This document shows, in pieces, positions 17,529 through 25,092 of a DNA stretch of 64,000 nucleotides. Below the pieces are notes generated by a model. It did no database searches. It was not told where the DNA came from and was given only the letters and a program-made list of their open reading frames with translations. The stretch's first letter is position 1, and each line of letters opens with the position of its first letter. The DNA is from JACMNW01 sp963708425 (lineage in GTDB: Bacteria; Pseudomonadota; Alphaproteobacteria; Rhodobacterales; Rhodobacteraceae): positions 2,914,001-2,978,000 of the forward strand of contig OY970206.1 in assembly GCA_963708425.1 (NCBI GenBank). The letters run 5' to 3'. Made by a program: the position numbers and the translations under genes.

Positions 17529-17936
17529 TCAGCCCCTTTTGCGGGCAATTGTGCCGACCAATTCGATCACGTCGGCCAAGGTGTTGTAGATCGTGCCGTA
17601 TTTCTGAAGATTTCGATGTAGAAGGTCGAGCCGCAGGTCCGTCTCGTCGGTGTCAACGACGATCTGGTAGTCGATCCGCACCATCATTGGCGGCGCATCC
17701 TGCCGCTGGCCCTGCAATTCGACTTCGATCTCGCGCAGGGAAAATTCCAGCATCGGGATCACTCGTTCCGCGCCCTTAAGGATGCAGGCGGCAAGGCTCG
17801 CCAGCAGCAACTCCGCAGGGTTGAATGCATCGGATCGCCCGGCCATGTCGGTATCCAGCACGATAAGCGCCTGTTTTGTGACCGCTTCTGAGCCATGGCT
17901 GTCGATCCTGCGCGCGGTGACATTGTATTCCAGCAT
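17529..17936 (-). CDS. OsmC-family protein
   Basis: A 135-residue protein of the OsmC/Ohr superfamily. Start at ATG 17936 (MLEYNVTARRID), with GAAGG upstream; the frame extends further but through the regulatory region. The family core is DAFNPAELLLASLAACILKGAERV and, near the C terminus, LLHRNLQKYGTIYNTLADVIEL. The first redox Cys is present in the AAC motif, but the position where the second Cys usually appears in a CPV/C-x-T motif reads YGTIYN, so classical two-Cys peroxidase chemistry is doubtful. An FNR-like box lies 67 bases upstream, linking it to the low-oxygen gene island although it is surrounded by decayed mobile DNA. Confidence 0.8.
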   Translation of the reverse strand: MLEYNVTARRIDSHGSEAVTKQALIVLDTDMAGRSDAFNPAELLLASLAACILKGAERVIPMLEFSLREIEVELQGQRQDAPPMMVRIDYQIVVDTDETDLRLDLLHRNLQKYGTIYNTLADVIELVGTIARKRG

Positions 17937-18003
17937 AGTCAATATCCTTCGGGTGACGTTGTTCGGCACCCCGAATGAATTACGTGTGACGTGACGACCG
18001 TCA

Positions 18004-18017
18004 CTGATCTGCATCAA
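18004..18017 (-). promoter_or_regulatory. FNR/FixK-like box (CTGATCTGCATCAA)
   Basis: Matches TTGAT-N4-ATCAA at 9 of 10 half-site positions, 67 bases upstream of the OsmC-like start. The same box type recurs in most intergenic regions from 24.8 to 54.5 kb. Confidence 0.6.
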
Positions 18018-19158
18018 AACTGTTGCCGGTCGGTAATCAAGTCAGTTCGAGCAAGTGGCGGGGATTATCGGAACAATACTCTTGCCCCCGGGGTCGGAAA
18101 CCGGAGCTGTCGCATGCGCGCCGTGTCGACAAGCGATTGGGGCGTTGATACAACCTTGGACAAAAGGGTTGGCCTTTTCTATCAGAGGACGGCAGGGCGA
18201 TGTTCTGCACACGCCGGTTTTTCCTTGCGGGGGGCAGCAGCCCTGGCTGCTCCGACTGTGCAAGCACAATCTCCGGCTGCCGTCGGGTTTGCCCTTGCCC
18301 CGGTTTTTTCTGGAAAACGATGCGGACGTGATTTCTAGCCTTAAGGCCGCACTGGCCGAAGGCGGCCCCCCAATCCCGCCATCCGAAGTTGATGAAGAGT
18401 TCGTCGCGGTCGGCACCTGTCACGCCAAAATTCCCCCGGAAAAGGCTCGACGGCTGTCCCACGTCCTCCGCCACTTTGGAACAAAACAGGGCACTTCGCC
18501 CGTCGCCGCTACTGCCGGCGTTCCCAGCAAGTCGCCCTTCGATACCATGATCCGGACTTCGCTTTCATTAACTTCGACGCGCTGCGCAAACGCCCACCAA
18601 CAGGCGTGATTTAGGCTTATCCTCCCGCAGACCGTAGTTGCCGCTGCCGATCGAGAATTGAGCCGCACTGCTCGCACTGGTCCACTGTAACCCGTACTGG
18701 ACTTGACGTCTGGCTCCGGGCAATCTGATTCAACGCTATGATATTATAAGGAAATTAGACGCGGTGGCAAGCATTGCGTTGCCTTGGCGGTCGTCTTCGC
18801 AGACGAAGCACCAGGCCACTCCTGAACGACAGTATTTTCCGGCGACGACTTTCATCGTGCCGTTAGGATGCTGCGCTGCTGATCCCGAACCGCTGGCAGT
18901 AGACGAGTCTTGAACCGTTCGGAGCAGAAGGCCACCTGCTGTTCTTTTTCCCGATGCAGGAGAGCGAGCCAAATCTCAACCCGGTTATCACCCTTTTGAG
19001 ACGACGTCAGCGCGAGATCGATGAAACCTGCACAACATCTGATTGCCAATCATTGCAGCGCCAGGTTGTGAATCAGATTGACCAGAACGTCAATTTTTGG
19101 CATACTCGTTAAAAGATTTTTTGACGTCGACACCTGCTTATTATTGGGAGGAATTTAG
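18018..19158. other. Long gap, mostly decayed DNA
   Basis: Open frames occur on both strands but none has a recognisable family, a convincing ribosome site or a consistent codon bias. The only recognisable piece is the recombinase C-terminal fragment at 18420-18677 on the minus strand. The last 150 bases before 19159 are AT-rich and should contain the promoter of the precursor gene: TTTTTTGACG near 19123-19132 is a possible -35 element and TATTAT near 19138 a possible -10, but the spacing is short, so I do not mark a promoter. Confidence 0.5.
18420..18677 (-). pseudogene. C-terminal fragment of a large serine recombinase
   Basis: On the minus strand the frame reads RVEVNESEVRIMVSKGDLLG and then VPCFVPKWRRTWDS. 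This resembles the C terminus of alphaproteobacterial zinc-ribbon serine recombinases, which characteristically end in VP(S/T)FVPKWR.R.DSN. No catalytic domain precedes it on this strand, so it is an orphan tail. It might derive from the same gene as the fragment at 17167, separated by an inversion, or from a second element. Identification rests on short motifs. Confidence 0.5.
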
Positions 19159-19593
19159 ATGGCTGAAAAGTCCGAAGGGGTAAAGTCCCTTGAAATGCGC
19201 GTTGCAGAGCTGGAAGATAAGCTCAAAGGTCTGCAGATTTCCGAAGAAGAAATGCGCGCCTACAACAAAGTCTCCACGATGCTTTCTGGCGGTCAAGGAA
19301 TTACCGCAGAGGCGGTCGATCCCGGCGGCGCAACACCAGCTGCTGGCTGTGTGATAAACCAATGTACGATCCGTGCGTGCACGGTGGTTCAACAATGTAC
19401 GATCCGCGCCTGCACTGTCGTCCAACAATGCACGATCCGCGCCTGCACGATCGTGCAGCAATGCACAGTTGTCCAGCAATGCACGATCCGAGCCTGCACA
19501 ATTATTCAGGACTGCATAAACGAATGCGGCGGTGGCTGTGCGCCTGGCGGTGGCGGCTTTACCGGCGGTGGCTTTGGATCGCTTGGCGGCTAA
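19159..19593 (+). CDS. RiPP precursor peptide with Cys-Thr tandem-repeat core
   Basis: A 144-residue ribosomal-peptide precursor. GGGAGG lies seven bases before the ATG. Residues 1-45 form a charged, helical leader (MAEKSEGVKSLEMRVAELED) without cysteine, as expected for recognition by a precursor-binding domain. The core starts near C64 and holds all 13 cysteines (64, 69, 74, 80, 85, 91, 96, 102, 108, 113, 119, 123, 127), nine of them in Cys-Thr pairs. Pentamers CTIRA alternate with hexamers CTVVQQ or variants. A glycine-rich tail (GGGGFTGGG) closes the protein. The next four genes encode a radical SAM enzyme, an E1-like protein, YcaO and a SagB-type dehydrogenase, so cysteines and possibly threonines are predicted to become thiazoles and methyloxazoles. 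No known precursor family is recognised. Confidence 0.88.
   Translation: MAEKSEGVKSLEMRVAELEDKLKGLQISEEEMRAYNKVSTMLSGGQGITAEAVDPGGATPAAGCVINQCTIRACTVVQQCTIRACTVVQQCTIRACTIVQQCTVVQQCTIRACTIIQDCINECGGGCAPGGGGFTGGGFGSLGG
19363..19512 (+). repeat. 33-bp tandem repeat encoding CTIRACTVVQQ
   Basis: Codons 69-118 contain three full 11-residue units (CTIRACTVVQQ, CTIRACTVVQQ, CTIRACTIVQQ), one half unit (CTVVQQ, residues 102-107) and a fourth unit (CTIRACTIIQD). The DNA copies differ mostly at third codon positions, so the protein repeat is under selection. The lone half unit points to unequal recombination within the array. Confidence 0.92.
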
Positions 19594-19611
19594 CATCGGC
19601 GAAATTGCTGC

Positions 19612-19639
19612 GTGACCGACTAGCATATTGGTCGGTCAC
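19612..19639 (+). terminator. Hairpin between precursor and modifying-enzyme genes
   Basis: Perfect 9-bp stem GTGACCGAC/GTCGGTCAC with a 10-base loop, 18 bases after the precursor stop and 30 bases before the radical SAM start. No T-run follows, so partial termination or mRNA protection is likely. It would give more precursor than enzyme, the usual arrangement in RiPP operons. Confidence 0.65.
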
Positions 19640-19669
19640 CCGGAACGATGTTCGGTCCCGGAGGGGTTC

Positions 19670-21535
19670 ATGCATATTGTTTTTCCAGTTGTGCCCTTTG
19701 CGGATGTCGGTCGACCCGCAATGGGTTTGGGGTTGCTGATTTCCGAGGCGCGCGAGGCTGGTCATTCCGCAAAAGCAATCTATTTTAACATTGATCTGGC
19801 AGCGATGGTCGGCCTTGTTCCGTATCAGCGTATCGCCTCGAGCTTTCCGCCGAACCTACTGATCGGCGAATGGATATTCGCGGGCGATGTGTTTGGGGGC
19901 GAGATTTCCGGGCCCGATGAATTTATCGCCGATATCCTGATGCCGCAGATCGGTGCCGATACCGAACTTTTTGCGTCGATCCTGCAAATCCGCCGCATGG
20001 TGCCTGACTGGTTGGATGCCTGTGTCGCAGAAATCCTGGAGCACCAGCCAGACGTAGTCGGGTTCAGTACGGTCTTTCACCAAACCTGCGCCTGTCTGGC
20101 GCTCGCGCGGCGGCTGAAGGCCCTGCCGGAGGCACCCATCATCGTATTCGGCGGTGCCAATTGCGAAGGCGAGATGGGGCTGCAGATGATCCGCAGTTTT
20201 CCGTGGATTGACTATGTCTGCTCGGGCGAGGCGGACGTCAGCTTTCCCAAACTGCTTGAACGGTTGGCTGGTGCCGCACCCAATGCTCCGATAGCTGGGG
20301 TGCTTGAACGCGGGGCAACCCATGAACCGGCAAGATCAACGGCGGTTATGGCCTTGGACGGACTGCCGTTTCCCGACTTTGACGATTACTTTAGCCGGCT
20401 TGCGGCCTCGCCTCTCGCGGGGGTCTTTGAGGGGCATCTGGTTTTTGAAACGTCGCGCGGCTGTTGGTGGGGTGCCAAGCACCATTGTACCTTTTGCGGA
20501 CTGAACGGTGATACCATGGCTTTCAGGTCGAAGTCGCCTAACCGCGCGTTTGACGAGATTGTCTGGCTGGCTGGGCGGCACAAGGTTAGTCACATCGGTT
20601 GCGTCGATAATATTCTCGACATGAAATACGTAAATACGCTGTTTCCCCGGCTGGCGGCGGCTGGCGTCAAGCTAGATATGTTTTACGAGGTGAAAGCAAA
20701 TTTGCGGCTCGATCAACTGAAGGCGATGCGTGCTGGCGGCGTGACGCAGATTCAACCCGGGATCGAGAGCTTTTCAGACAAAGTGCTGCGACTGATGGAA
20801 AAGGGCTGCACGGGATTTCAGAATATCCAACTGATGCGCTGGTGCGCCGAATTGGGTATTGAAGTGTCGTGGAACTTGCTCGCAGGATTTCCCGGCGAAG
20901 ACCCGGAGGACTATGCGCAGATGGCAGCGCTGATGCCGCGGCTGACCCATTTGGATCCGCCGTGTTCTTGCGGGATGCTGCGGCTCGATCGGTTCAGCCC
21001 GTTCCACTTTCGGGCCGAAGAGCTTGGCATTGCTCGGATGCGACCAGCGCGGGCCTATTTCTATGTCTATCCGCTAGGACGTCGTGAACTGGCGCGGCTC
21101 GCGTACTTTTTTGACTATGACTACGACGATGGCCGCAACCCGAATGACTACTTGCTACCCGTGCAGGCTGAAGTCGGCCGATGGAAAAACGCGCGTCTCG
21201 GCAGCGGCAACAGGCCGCCGGAGTTGACTGCCAAATTCAACTCGGTCGGCGTAACTATATGTGACAGTCGACGCGGTGCCACCAAGACCGAGCACAGGCT
21301 TGATGGGCTGTCCGCGTGGGTCTACGCCTTGTGCGACACTGCCGCCACTGTTGCGGGATTGGCCCATGCGACGGGGGCAGATTTATCGCAGATCGACGGC
21401 GTTCTGCGCCAACTGGATTCAGATCAATTGATTGCCCGTCAGGATGAAAGGGCGGTCGCACTGGCCGTGTTTCGCGTCCGTCCGGCCGAAAACCTGCAGG
21501 AGAGTTATGCCCTTTCAGAACCCATTGTTGCCTGA
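19670..21535 (+). CDS. RiPP maturation radical SAM protein with B12-binding-type N domain
   Basis: A 621-residue protein. ATG 19670 follows GGAGGGG; an upstream in-frame ATG lies inside the hairpin and is rejected. The N-terminal ~220 residues look like a cobalamin-binding domain, with FGGANCEGEMGLQMI and CSGEADVSFPKL. The radical SAM domain begins ETSRGCWWGAKHHCTFCG: C265, C273 and C276 make a CX7CX2C cluster motif instead of CX3CX2C, a hallmark of the RiPP maturation radical SAM protein 1 group (TIGR03975). Later motifs are GCVDNILDMKY, QIQPGIESFSDKVLRLMEKG and NLLAGFPGEDPEDY. Known B12 radical SAM enzymes methylate unactivated carbons, so C-methylation of the repeat peptide is the leading guess; the true reaction is unknown. 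Confidence 0.9.
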   Translation: MHIVFPVVPFADVGRPAMGLGLLISEAREAGHSAKAIYFNIDLAAMVGLVPYQRIASSFPPNLLIGEWIFAGDVFGGEISGPDEFIADILMPQIGADTELFASILQIRRMVPDWLDACVAEILEHQPDVVGFSTVFHQTCACLALARRLKALPEAPIIVFGGANCEGEMGLQMIRSFPWIDYVCSGEADVSFPKLLERLAGAAPNAPIAGVLERGATHEPARSTAVMALDGLPFPDFDDYFSRLAASPLAGVFEGHLVFETSRGCWWGAKHHCTFCGLNGDTMAFRSKSPNRAFDEIVWLAGRHKVSHIGCVDNILDMKYVNTLFPRLAAAGVKLDMFYEVKANLRLDQLKAMRAGGVTQIQPGIESFSDKVLRLMEKGCTGFQNIQLMRWCAELGIEVSWNLLAGFPGEDPEDYAQMAALMPRLTHLDPPCSCGMLRLDRFSPFHFRAEELGIARMRPARAYFYVYPLGRRELARLAYFFDYDYDDGRNPNDYLLPVQAEVGRWKNARLGSGNRPPELTAKFNSVGVTICDSRRGATKTEHRLDGLSAWVYALCDTAATVAGLAHATGADLSQIDGVLRQLDSDQLIARQDERAVALAVFRVRPAENLQESYALSEPIVA

Positions 21536-22628
21536 TTGCTTTCTGACGTGGACCGAGCCACCAGATGAGAGCGGAGATGAGTTGTTTCGCATCGTGTCAT
21601 GGCGAAGGTCGTTGACGCTGAAGGGCCATTCGTTCCGTGAATTCAGTCGCTTGGTTGTTCCGCTGTTGGATGGTAAGAAGGGAATGGATGAGATCTGCGC
21701 CTCTGTTTCGGATCAGTTTGACCCTCCTGATCTGGAGGCTGCGGTTGAGATGCTGGGAGCACAGGGCATCGTGGTTGAGAACGTTGGCAGCGAAGCAGAT
21801 CTGCCGGACAGGCTGCATCCACAGTTGGCGTGGCTGGGCGAGGCGGCACCCGAAGGTCGGGCGGCGCAGCGTCACCTGACGGGGGCATTTGTGGTGCTGT
21901 TTGGCGCGGGTGGGCCGGGGGCATGTGCCGGACGTGTTCTGGCGGCATCCGGCGTCGGTCGTCTGCTGATTGTTGATCCGGCCGAGGTCGGACCAGCCGA
22001 CCCGTATTTCTCGCCGCTTTTGCGTTCGACCGATCGGGGGCGGTCAAGAGCCGAGGTGCTGGCAGCGTCAATTGCCGACGGCTCCCCTGAGGTAAAGATT
22101 GCTGCCCACCGTTTACGCCCCGAGACTGTTGCTGACGTTTCAGCACTGATCGATGGCGCCGACCTCGTTTTGTGCTGTCTTGATAGTGGAGAGTTGAACC
22201 TGACGCTCAAGCTTAACCGCGCATGCCGTGAACGTGGCATGCGCTGGCTTGCCGGGTCCATGGAAGGCACAGAGCTTGTCATCGGGCCGGGCTTTTCGGG
22301 GTCCACCGATGGTCCGTGTTACATGTGCTGGCGGATGCGGGAAGTGGCGTGTGCCACAAATCCGCAAGCGCGGTTTGCACTTGAAAAACGCTTGGACAAG
22401 CTTCGTCAAGACCTGTCGGGTCGGCGGGAAAATCTGGCGGGAAGTGCGGACATCGTTGGCGCGATGCTTGCGTCCGAGGCGATTAGTGTGCTATCCGGCG
22501 CGGGTGCACCCAGTCTTGACGGCCGTTTTCTGGTCATGGAAATTCCCGGCTTGCGACAGGAAAAACATAACGTCTTACGCAAACCGGGTTGCCCCATTTG
22601 CGGTTTGGACGAGGGTGATCGGCCATGA
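21507..22628 (+). CDS. E1/ThiF-like TOMM cyclodehydratase partner
   Basis: A 373-residue protein whose ATG (21507, after CAGGAGAG) overlaps the end of the radical SAM gene by 29 bases. The first ~120 residues resemble the leader-peptide-binding (RRE) region of TOMM proteins. A ThiF/E1-like fold follows, with GAFVVLFGAGGPGACAGRVLA (nucleotide-binding glycine loop), IVDPAEVGPADPYFSPL and ADLVLCCLDSGELN. Two zinc Cys pairs are visible: C271-x-x-C274 (CYMC) and C362-x-x-C365 (CPIC). In azole RiPP pathways such proteins bind the leader and stimulate YcaO. It is followed by the YcaO gene with a 4-base overlap (ATGA), which suggests the two proteins work as a complex. Confidence 0.85.
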   Translation: MPFQNPLLPDCFLTWTEPPDESGDELFRIVSWRRSLTLKGHSFREFSRLVVPLLDGKKGMDEICASVSDQFDPPDLEAAVEMLGAQGIVVENVGSEADLPDRLHPQLAWLGEAAPEGRAAQRHLTGAFVVLFGAGGPGACAGRVLAASGVGRLLIVDPAEVGPADPYFSPLLRSTDRGRSRAEVLAASIADGSPEVKIAAHRLRPETVADVSALIDGADLVLCCLDSGELNLTLKLNRACRERGMRWLAGSMEGTELVIGPGFSGSTDGPCYMCWRMREVACATNPQARFALEKRLDKLRQDLSGRRENLAGSADIVGAMLASEAISVLSGAGAPSLDGRFLVMEIPGLRQEKHNVLRKPGCPICGLDEGDRP

Positions 22629-23935
22629 GGGCACAAGAAGCCACGGCCGAGCGGCTGATCGCGGCGCTGGTCAGCCGACGGAGTGGGTTAGTCCGCGAGA
22701 TTTCGGCGCAGGGCAGAGGGCCCGAAGAACCATGCCCCCCGCATTTGTGGACGGCAACCCTTGCGCATTACGATTTCCGAGGTGCCCCTCATTCGGAGCG
22801 GCTGAATGCCGGAAAAGGCCGCACCGAAGCCGAGGCTAAACTTTCGGCCCTAGGCGAAGCGATAGAGCGTTACTCAGCCTATCACTGGGATCCGCGCCGG
22901 GTTCGCATCGGGCTCGCCACGACGGGAGCCATTGCGCCAGCCGACTGCGTGCTTTACTCGCCCAAACAATATGCCGACGGGATGCCCTACCCGCGCTGGT
23001 CGCCCGAGATCGAAATATCATGGATCGAGGGGGTAGATCTTGCCTCCAACACGCCGGTCGACGTACCAGCGGCACTAACCTATTTGGTCAGTCCTACACC
23101 GCGGCGCGAGGACCATGTAACTGCCATAACCTCGAACGGGCTGGCGGCAGGTGCCGACCTTACACATGCCGTCATCGGCGGGCTGCAAGAGTTGATCGAG
23201 CGGGACGCGCTGATGATTACTTGGCTGAACCGTCTGCCCGCGACACTGATACGGACACCCGAACGCGGCTGCATGGCCGCGTCGATCATCCGACACTATG
23301 CCCGCTACGGCGTTATAGTGCAGCTCCTGCTACTTGCCACAGATCAGGCACCAAAGGTGGTAATGGCCATTGCCAATAATCCCGATCCGCGCGATGCGGC
23401 CAGAGTGATCGGTATGGGGTGCGATCTGGCCCCCGCTGTCGCCGTGGACAAGGCGGTGTTCGAGCTCTGCCAGGCCCGCCCCAGCATGGCCGCACGGATG
23501 CGGACCGCCAATCCGTCGGGCCGGTTGACGCAGTATGAGGACGTGCGTGATCTGGATGATCATCCGTTATTCCATGCGATGCCCGAACATGCAGCCGAGT
23601 TCGATTTTCTGTTCGCGTCTGGTGCGGCACTTTCACTGGACGATCTTCCGGTTCAACCGCAGCGGACACCTGATCAGGTCTTGCGGCACATCGTCGATGG
23701 CGCTGTGCAGACAGGAATTCGCCCTGCTTATGCGGACATCACATCGACCGAGATCGTACCCTTGGGGCCTCGGGCGGTGCGGTGCTTTGCGCCCGGACTG
23801 CAGCCCATTCACTTCGGGCATGGCGAAGCGCGACTTGGCGCGCGGCGGCTGTTTGATGCACCTGTTGCATGGGGGCTGCGCGACGTTCCGCTGGAAGAAA
23901 CTGATCTGAACCCGTGTCCGCATCCAATGGCCTGA
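22625..23935 (+). CDS. YcaO-domain cyclodehydratase
   Basis: A 436-residue YcaO protein. The ATP-binding Glu-rich motif is seen in GRTEAEAKLSALGEAIERYS (residues ~61-80), with SNGLAAGADLTHAVIGGLQE and LIERDALMITWLNR (residues ~175-205) completing the site. It ends NPCPHPMA: P430, P432 and P434 form the PxPxP C-terminal tail that is diagnostic of azoline-forming YcaO proteins. It activates backbone amides with ATP so that Cys or Thr side chains of the core can cyclise to thiazolines or methyloxazolines. Four-base overlap with the preceding E1-like gene and four bases from the next. Confidence 0.93.
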   Translation: MRAQEATAERLIAALVSRRSGLVREISAQGRGPEEPCPPHLWTATLAHYDFRGAPHSERLNAGKGRTEAEAKLSALGEAIERYSAYHWDPRRVRIGLATTGAIAPADCVLYSPKQYADGMPYPRWSPEIEISWIEGVDLASNTPVDVPAALTYLVSPTPRREDHVTAITSNGLAAGADLTHAVIGGLQELIERDALMITWLNRLPATLIRTPERGCMAASIIRHYARYGVIVQLLLLATDQAPKVVMAIANNPDPRDAARVIGMGCDLAPAVAVDKAVFELCQARPSMAARMRTANPSGRLTQYEDVRDLDDHPLFHAMPEHAAEFDFLFASGAALSLDDLPVQPQRTPDQVLRHIVDGAVQTGIRPAYADITSTEIVPLGPRAVRCFAPGLQPIHFGHGEARLGARRLFDAPVAWGLRDVPLEETDLNPCPHPMA

Positions 23936-23939
23936 CACA

Positions 23940-24701
23940 ATGAGCACCCCTGTTCACGACCCGACCGCCTTGTCGCAGGTTTTTCATCTGAATTCCGAAC
24001 CGTGGTTGAACGAGGCCGCCTATCGCGGAGTACCCTTTGCGCAAGAGTTTCGGACCTATTCCGATGCAGAGCGCGTTCCATTGCCTGGCAGCAAAGCAGA
24101 CTACATCCGCAAACTTGCCGTCGGTCGCCGGTCGGTACGGGCGTTTCACCCCGGACCGCTTGCCCTGACGACGTTAGCCGCCATGTTGCGCGCGGGTTAT
24201 GGAGTGCACGGCCCCGATGTGATGGACGGCGGAGGTCAGTTTCTGCGCCGCCCCGTGCCATCTGCCGGAGGGCTTTACCCGCTGGAAATCTATGCGCTGA
24301 TCCAGCGGGTAGAGGGCGTCAATCCGGGCATATACCATTTCGACGCATTGGGTGAAGCAATGGAATTGCTGCGTCCCGGTAACTGGCGGGACGCAGCAGC
24401 GACGATTTTCTACACATGGCCGTTTGTCGACCAAGCGCCCGTCATATTGTGCCTCGCCGCGATGTTCGGACGAACGCAAAAGAAATACGGCCCGCGCGGT
24501 TATCGTTATGTCCTTTTGGAAGCCGGGCATGTGGCTCAGAACCTGTGCCTGGCTGCGGCGGAGCACGGGCTTTCGACGCTATGTATGGGCGGCTACCGCG
24601 ACGGTGCGCTGAACCAGCTGCTAGGGCTGACCGCACCGGATGAAGGGGTGGTTTATACGATTGGTCTTGGCCAAGCGGCCCTTGGCAAGCACCGTGGGTA
24701 A
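23940..24701 (+). CDS. SagB-type azoline dehydrogenase (nitroreductase fold)
   Basis: A 253-residue FMN-dependent nitroreductase-family protein of the SagB/ThcOx group. It has GRRSVRAFHPGPLALTTLAAML (FMN-binding start, residues ~61-82), RPVPSAGGLYPLEIYALIQRVEGVNPGIYHF (the typical SagB block), YVLLEAGHVAQNLCLAAAEHGLSTLCMGGYRD, and the GLGQ near the C terminus. Such enzymes oxidise azolines to aromatic azoles. It starts four bases after the YcaO stop and is the last gene of the RiPP cluster. A direct repeat GGTGCAGT occurs twice just after its stop. Confidence 0.9.
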   Translation: MSTPVHDPTALSQVFHLNSEPWLNEAAYRGVPFAQEFRTYSDAERVPLPGSKADYIRKLAVGRRSVRAFHPGPLALTTLAAMLRAGYGVHGPDVMDGGGQFLRRPVPSAGGLYPLEIYALIQRVEGVNPGIYHFDALGEAMELLRPGNWRDAAATIFYTWPFVDQAPVILCLAAMFGRTQKKYGPRGYRYVLLEAGHVAQNLCLAAAEHGLSTLCMGGYRDGALNQLLGLTAPDEGVVYTIGLGQAALGKHRG

Positions 24702-24837
24702 GGTGCAGTGACCCCGAGGTGCAGTCGGCATACGTTCGGATAACATCCCACCGCGACGCGTTCCCGGTGGCTATTCTGCGTGCCGCGCGCCGTCAGGTGT
24801 ATAGATTGGGACTACCCCGGTGCGACGCTAGTTTGGG

Positions 24838-24851
24838 GTGACTTAGATCAA
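24838..24851. promoter_or_regulatory. FNR/FixK-like box (GTGACTTAGATCAA)
   Basis: Right half-site ATCAA is perfect; the left half GTGAC is degenerate. It lies 124 bases before the small membrane protein gene, the first gene of the low-oxygen island. Confidence 0.4.
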
Positions 24852-24975
24852 GGTGGCAACAGCAAAGAAATGCGAGGGTTAAAGGGCGGTGGCGTGAGCG
24901 ACGCGGTCTGCACGGATAGTTATTGCCTAGAGACTTGGGCTGCAGACAGGTGGTCTTTAGGCGTGGGGGATTGAG

Positions 24976-25092
24976 ATGAACAACGACTTCGGAATGGGCT
25001 TCGGGATGGGGTTCGGTGGGCTTTGGATGATTTTGATTCTGGTGCTTGTCGGCCTCGCCATCGCGGCATTGATCAAATACTTGCGCAAATGA
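24976..25092 (+). CDS. Small single-pass membrane protein (38 aa)
   Basis: A short gene not covered by a longer frame. The N terminus is glycine/phenylalanine/methionine-rich (MNNDFGMGFGMGFGG), followed by one transmembrane helix (LWMILILVLVGLAIAALIKYL) and a basic RK end. The start has GGGGATTGAG upstream, a moderate site. Similar tiny membrane proteins often lie next to heavy-metal resistance genes, and a copper ATPase gene starts 197 bases downstream. Methionines near the membrane could contact copper, but that is a guess; alternatively it is a stress membrane microprotein. Confidence 0.55.
   Translation: MNNDFGMGFGMGFGGLWMILILVLVGLAIAALIKYLRK

Noticed and set aside
18055..18609. 184-residue open frame on the plus strand and a 145-residue frame on the minus strand
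   Set aside because: Neither has a family motif, a ribosome site or consistent codon bias; they lie in decayed mobile DNA.
19085..19115. Sigma-54 promoter before the RiPP precursor (TTGGCATACTCGTTAA)
   Set aside because: The -24 half resembles TTGGCA but the -12 half lacks the essential GC (TTAA in place of TTGC), so the match is poor.
24780..24974. 64-residue frame before the small membrane protein
   Set aside because: Overlaps the FNR-like box, has no ribosome site and no family resemblance.
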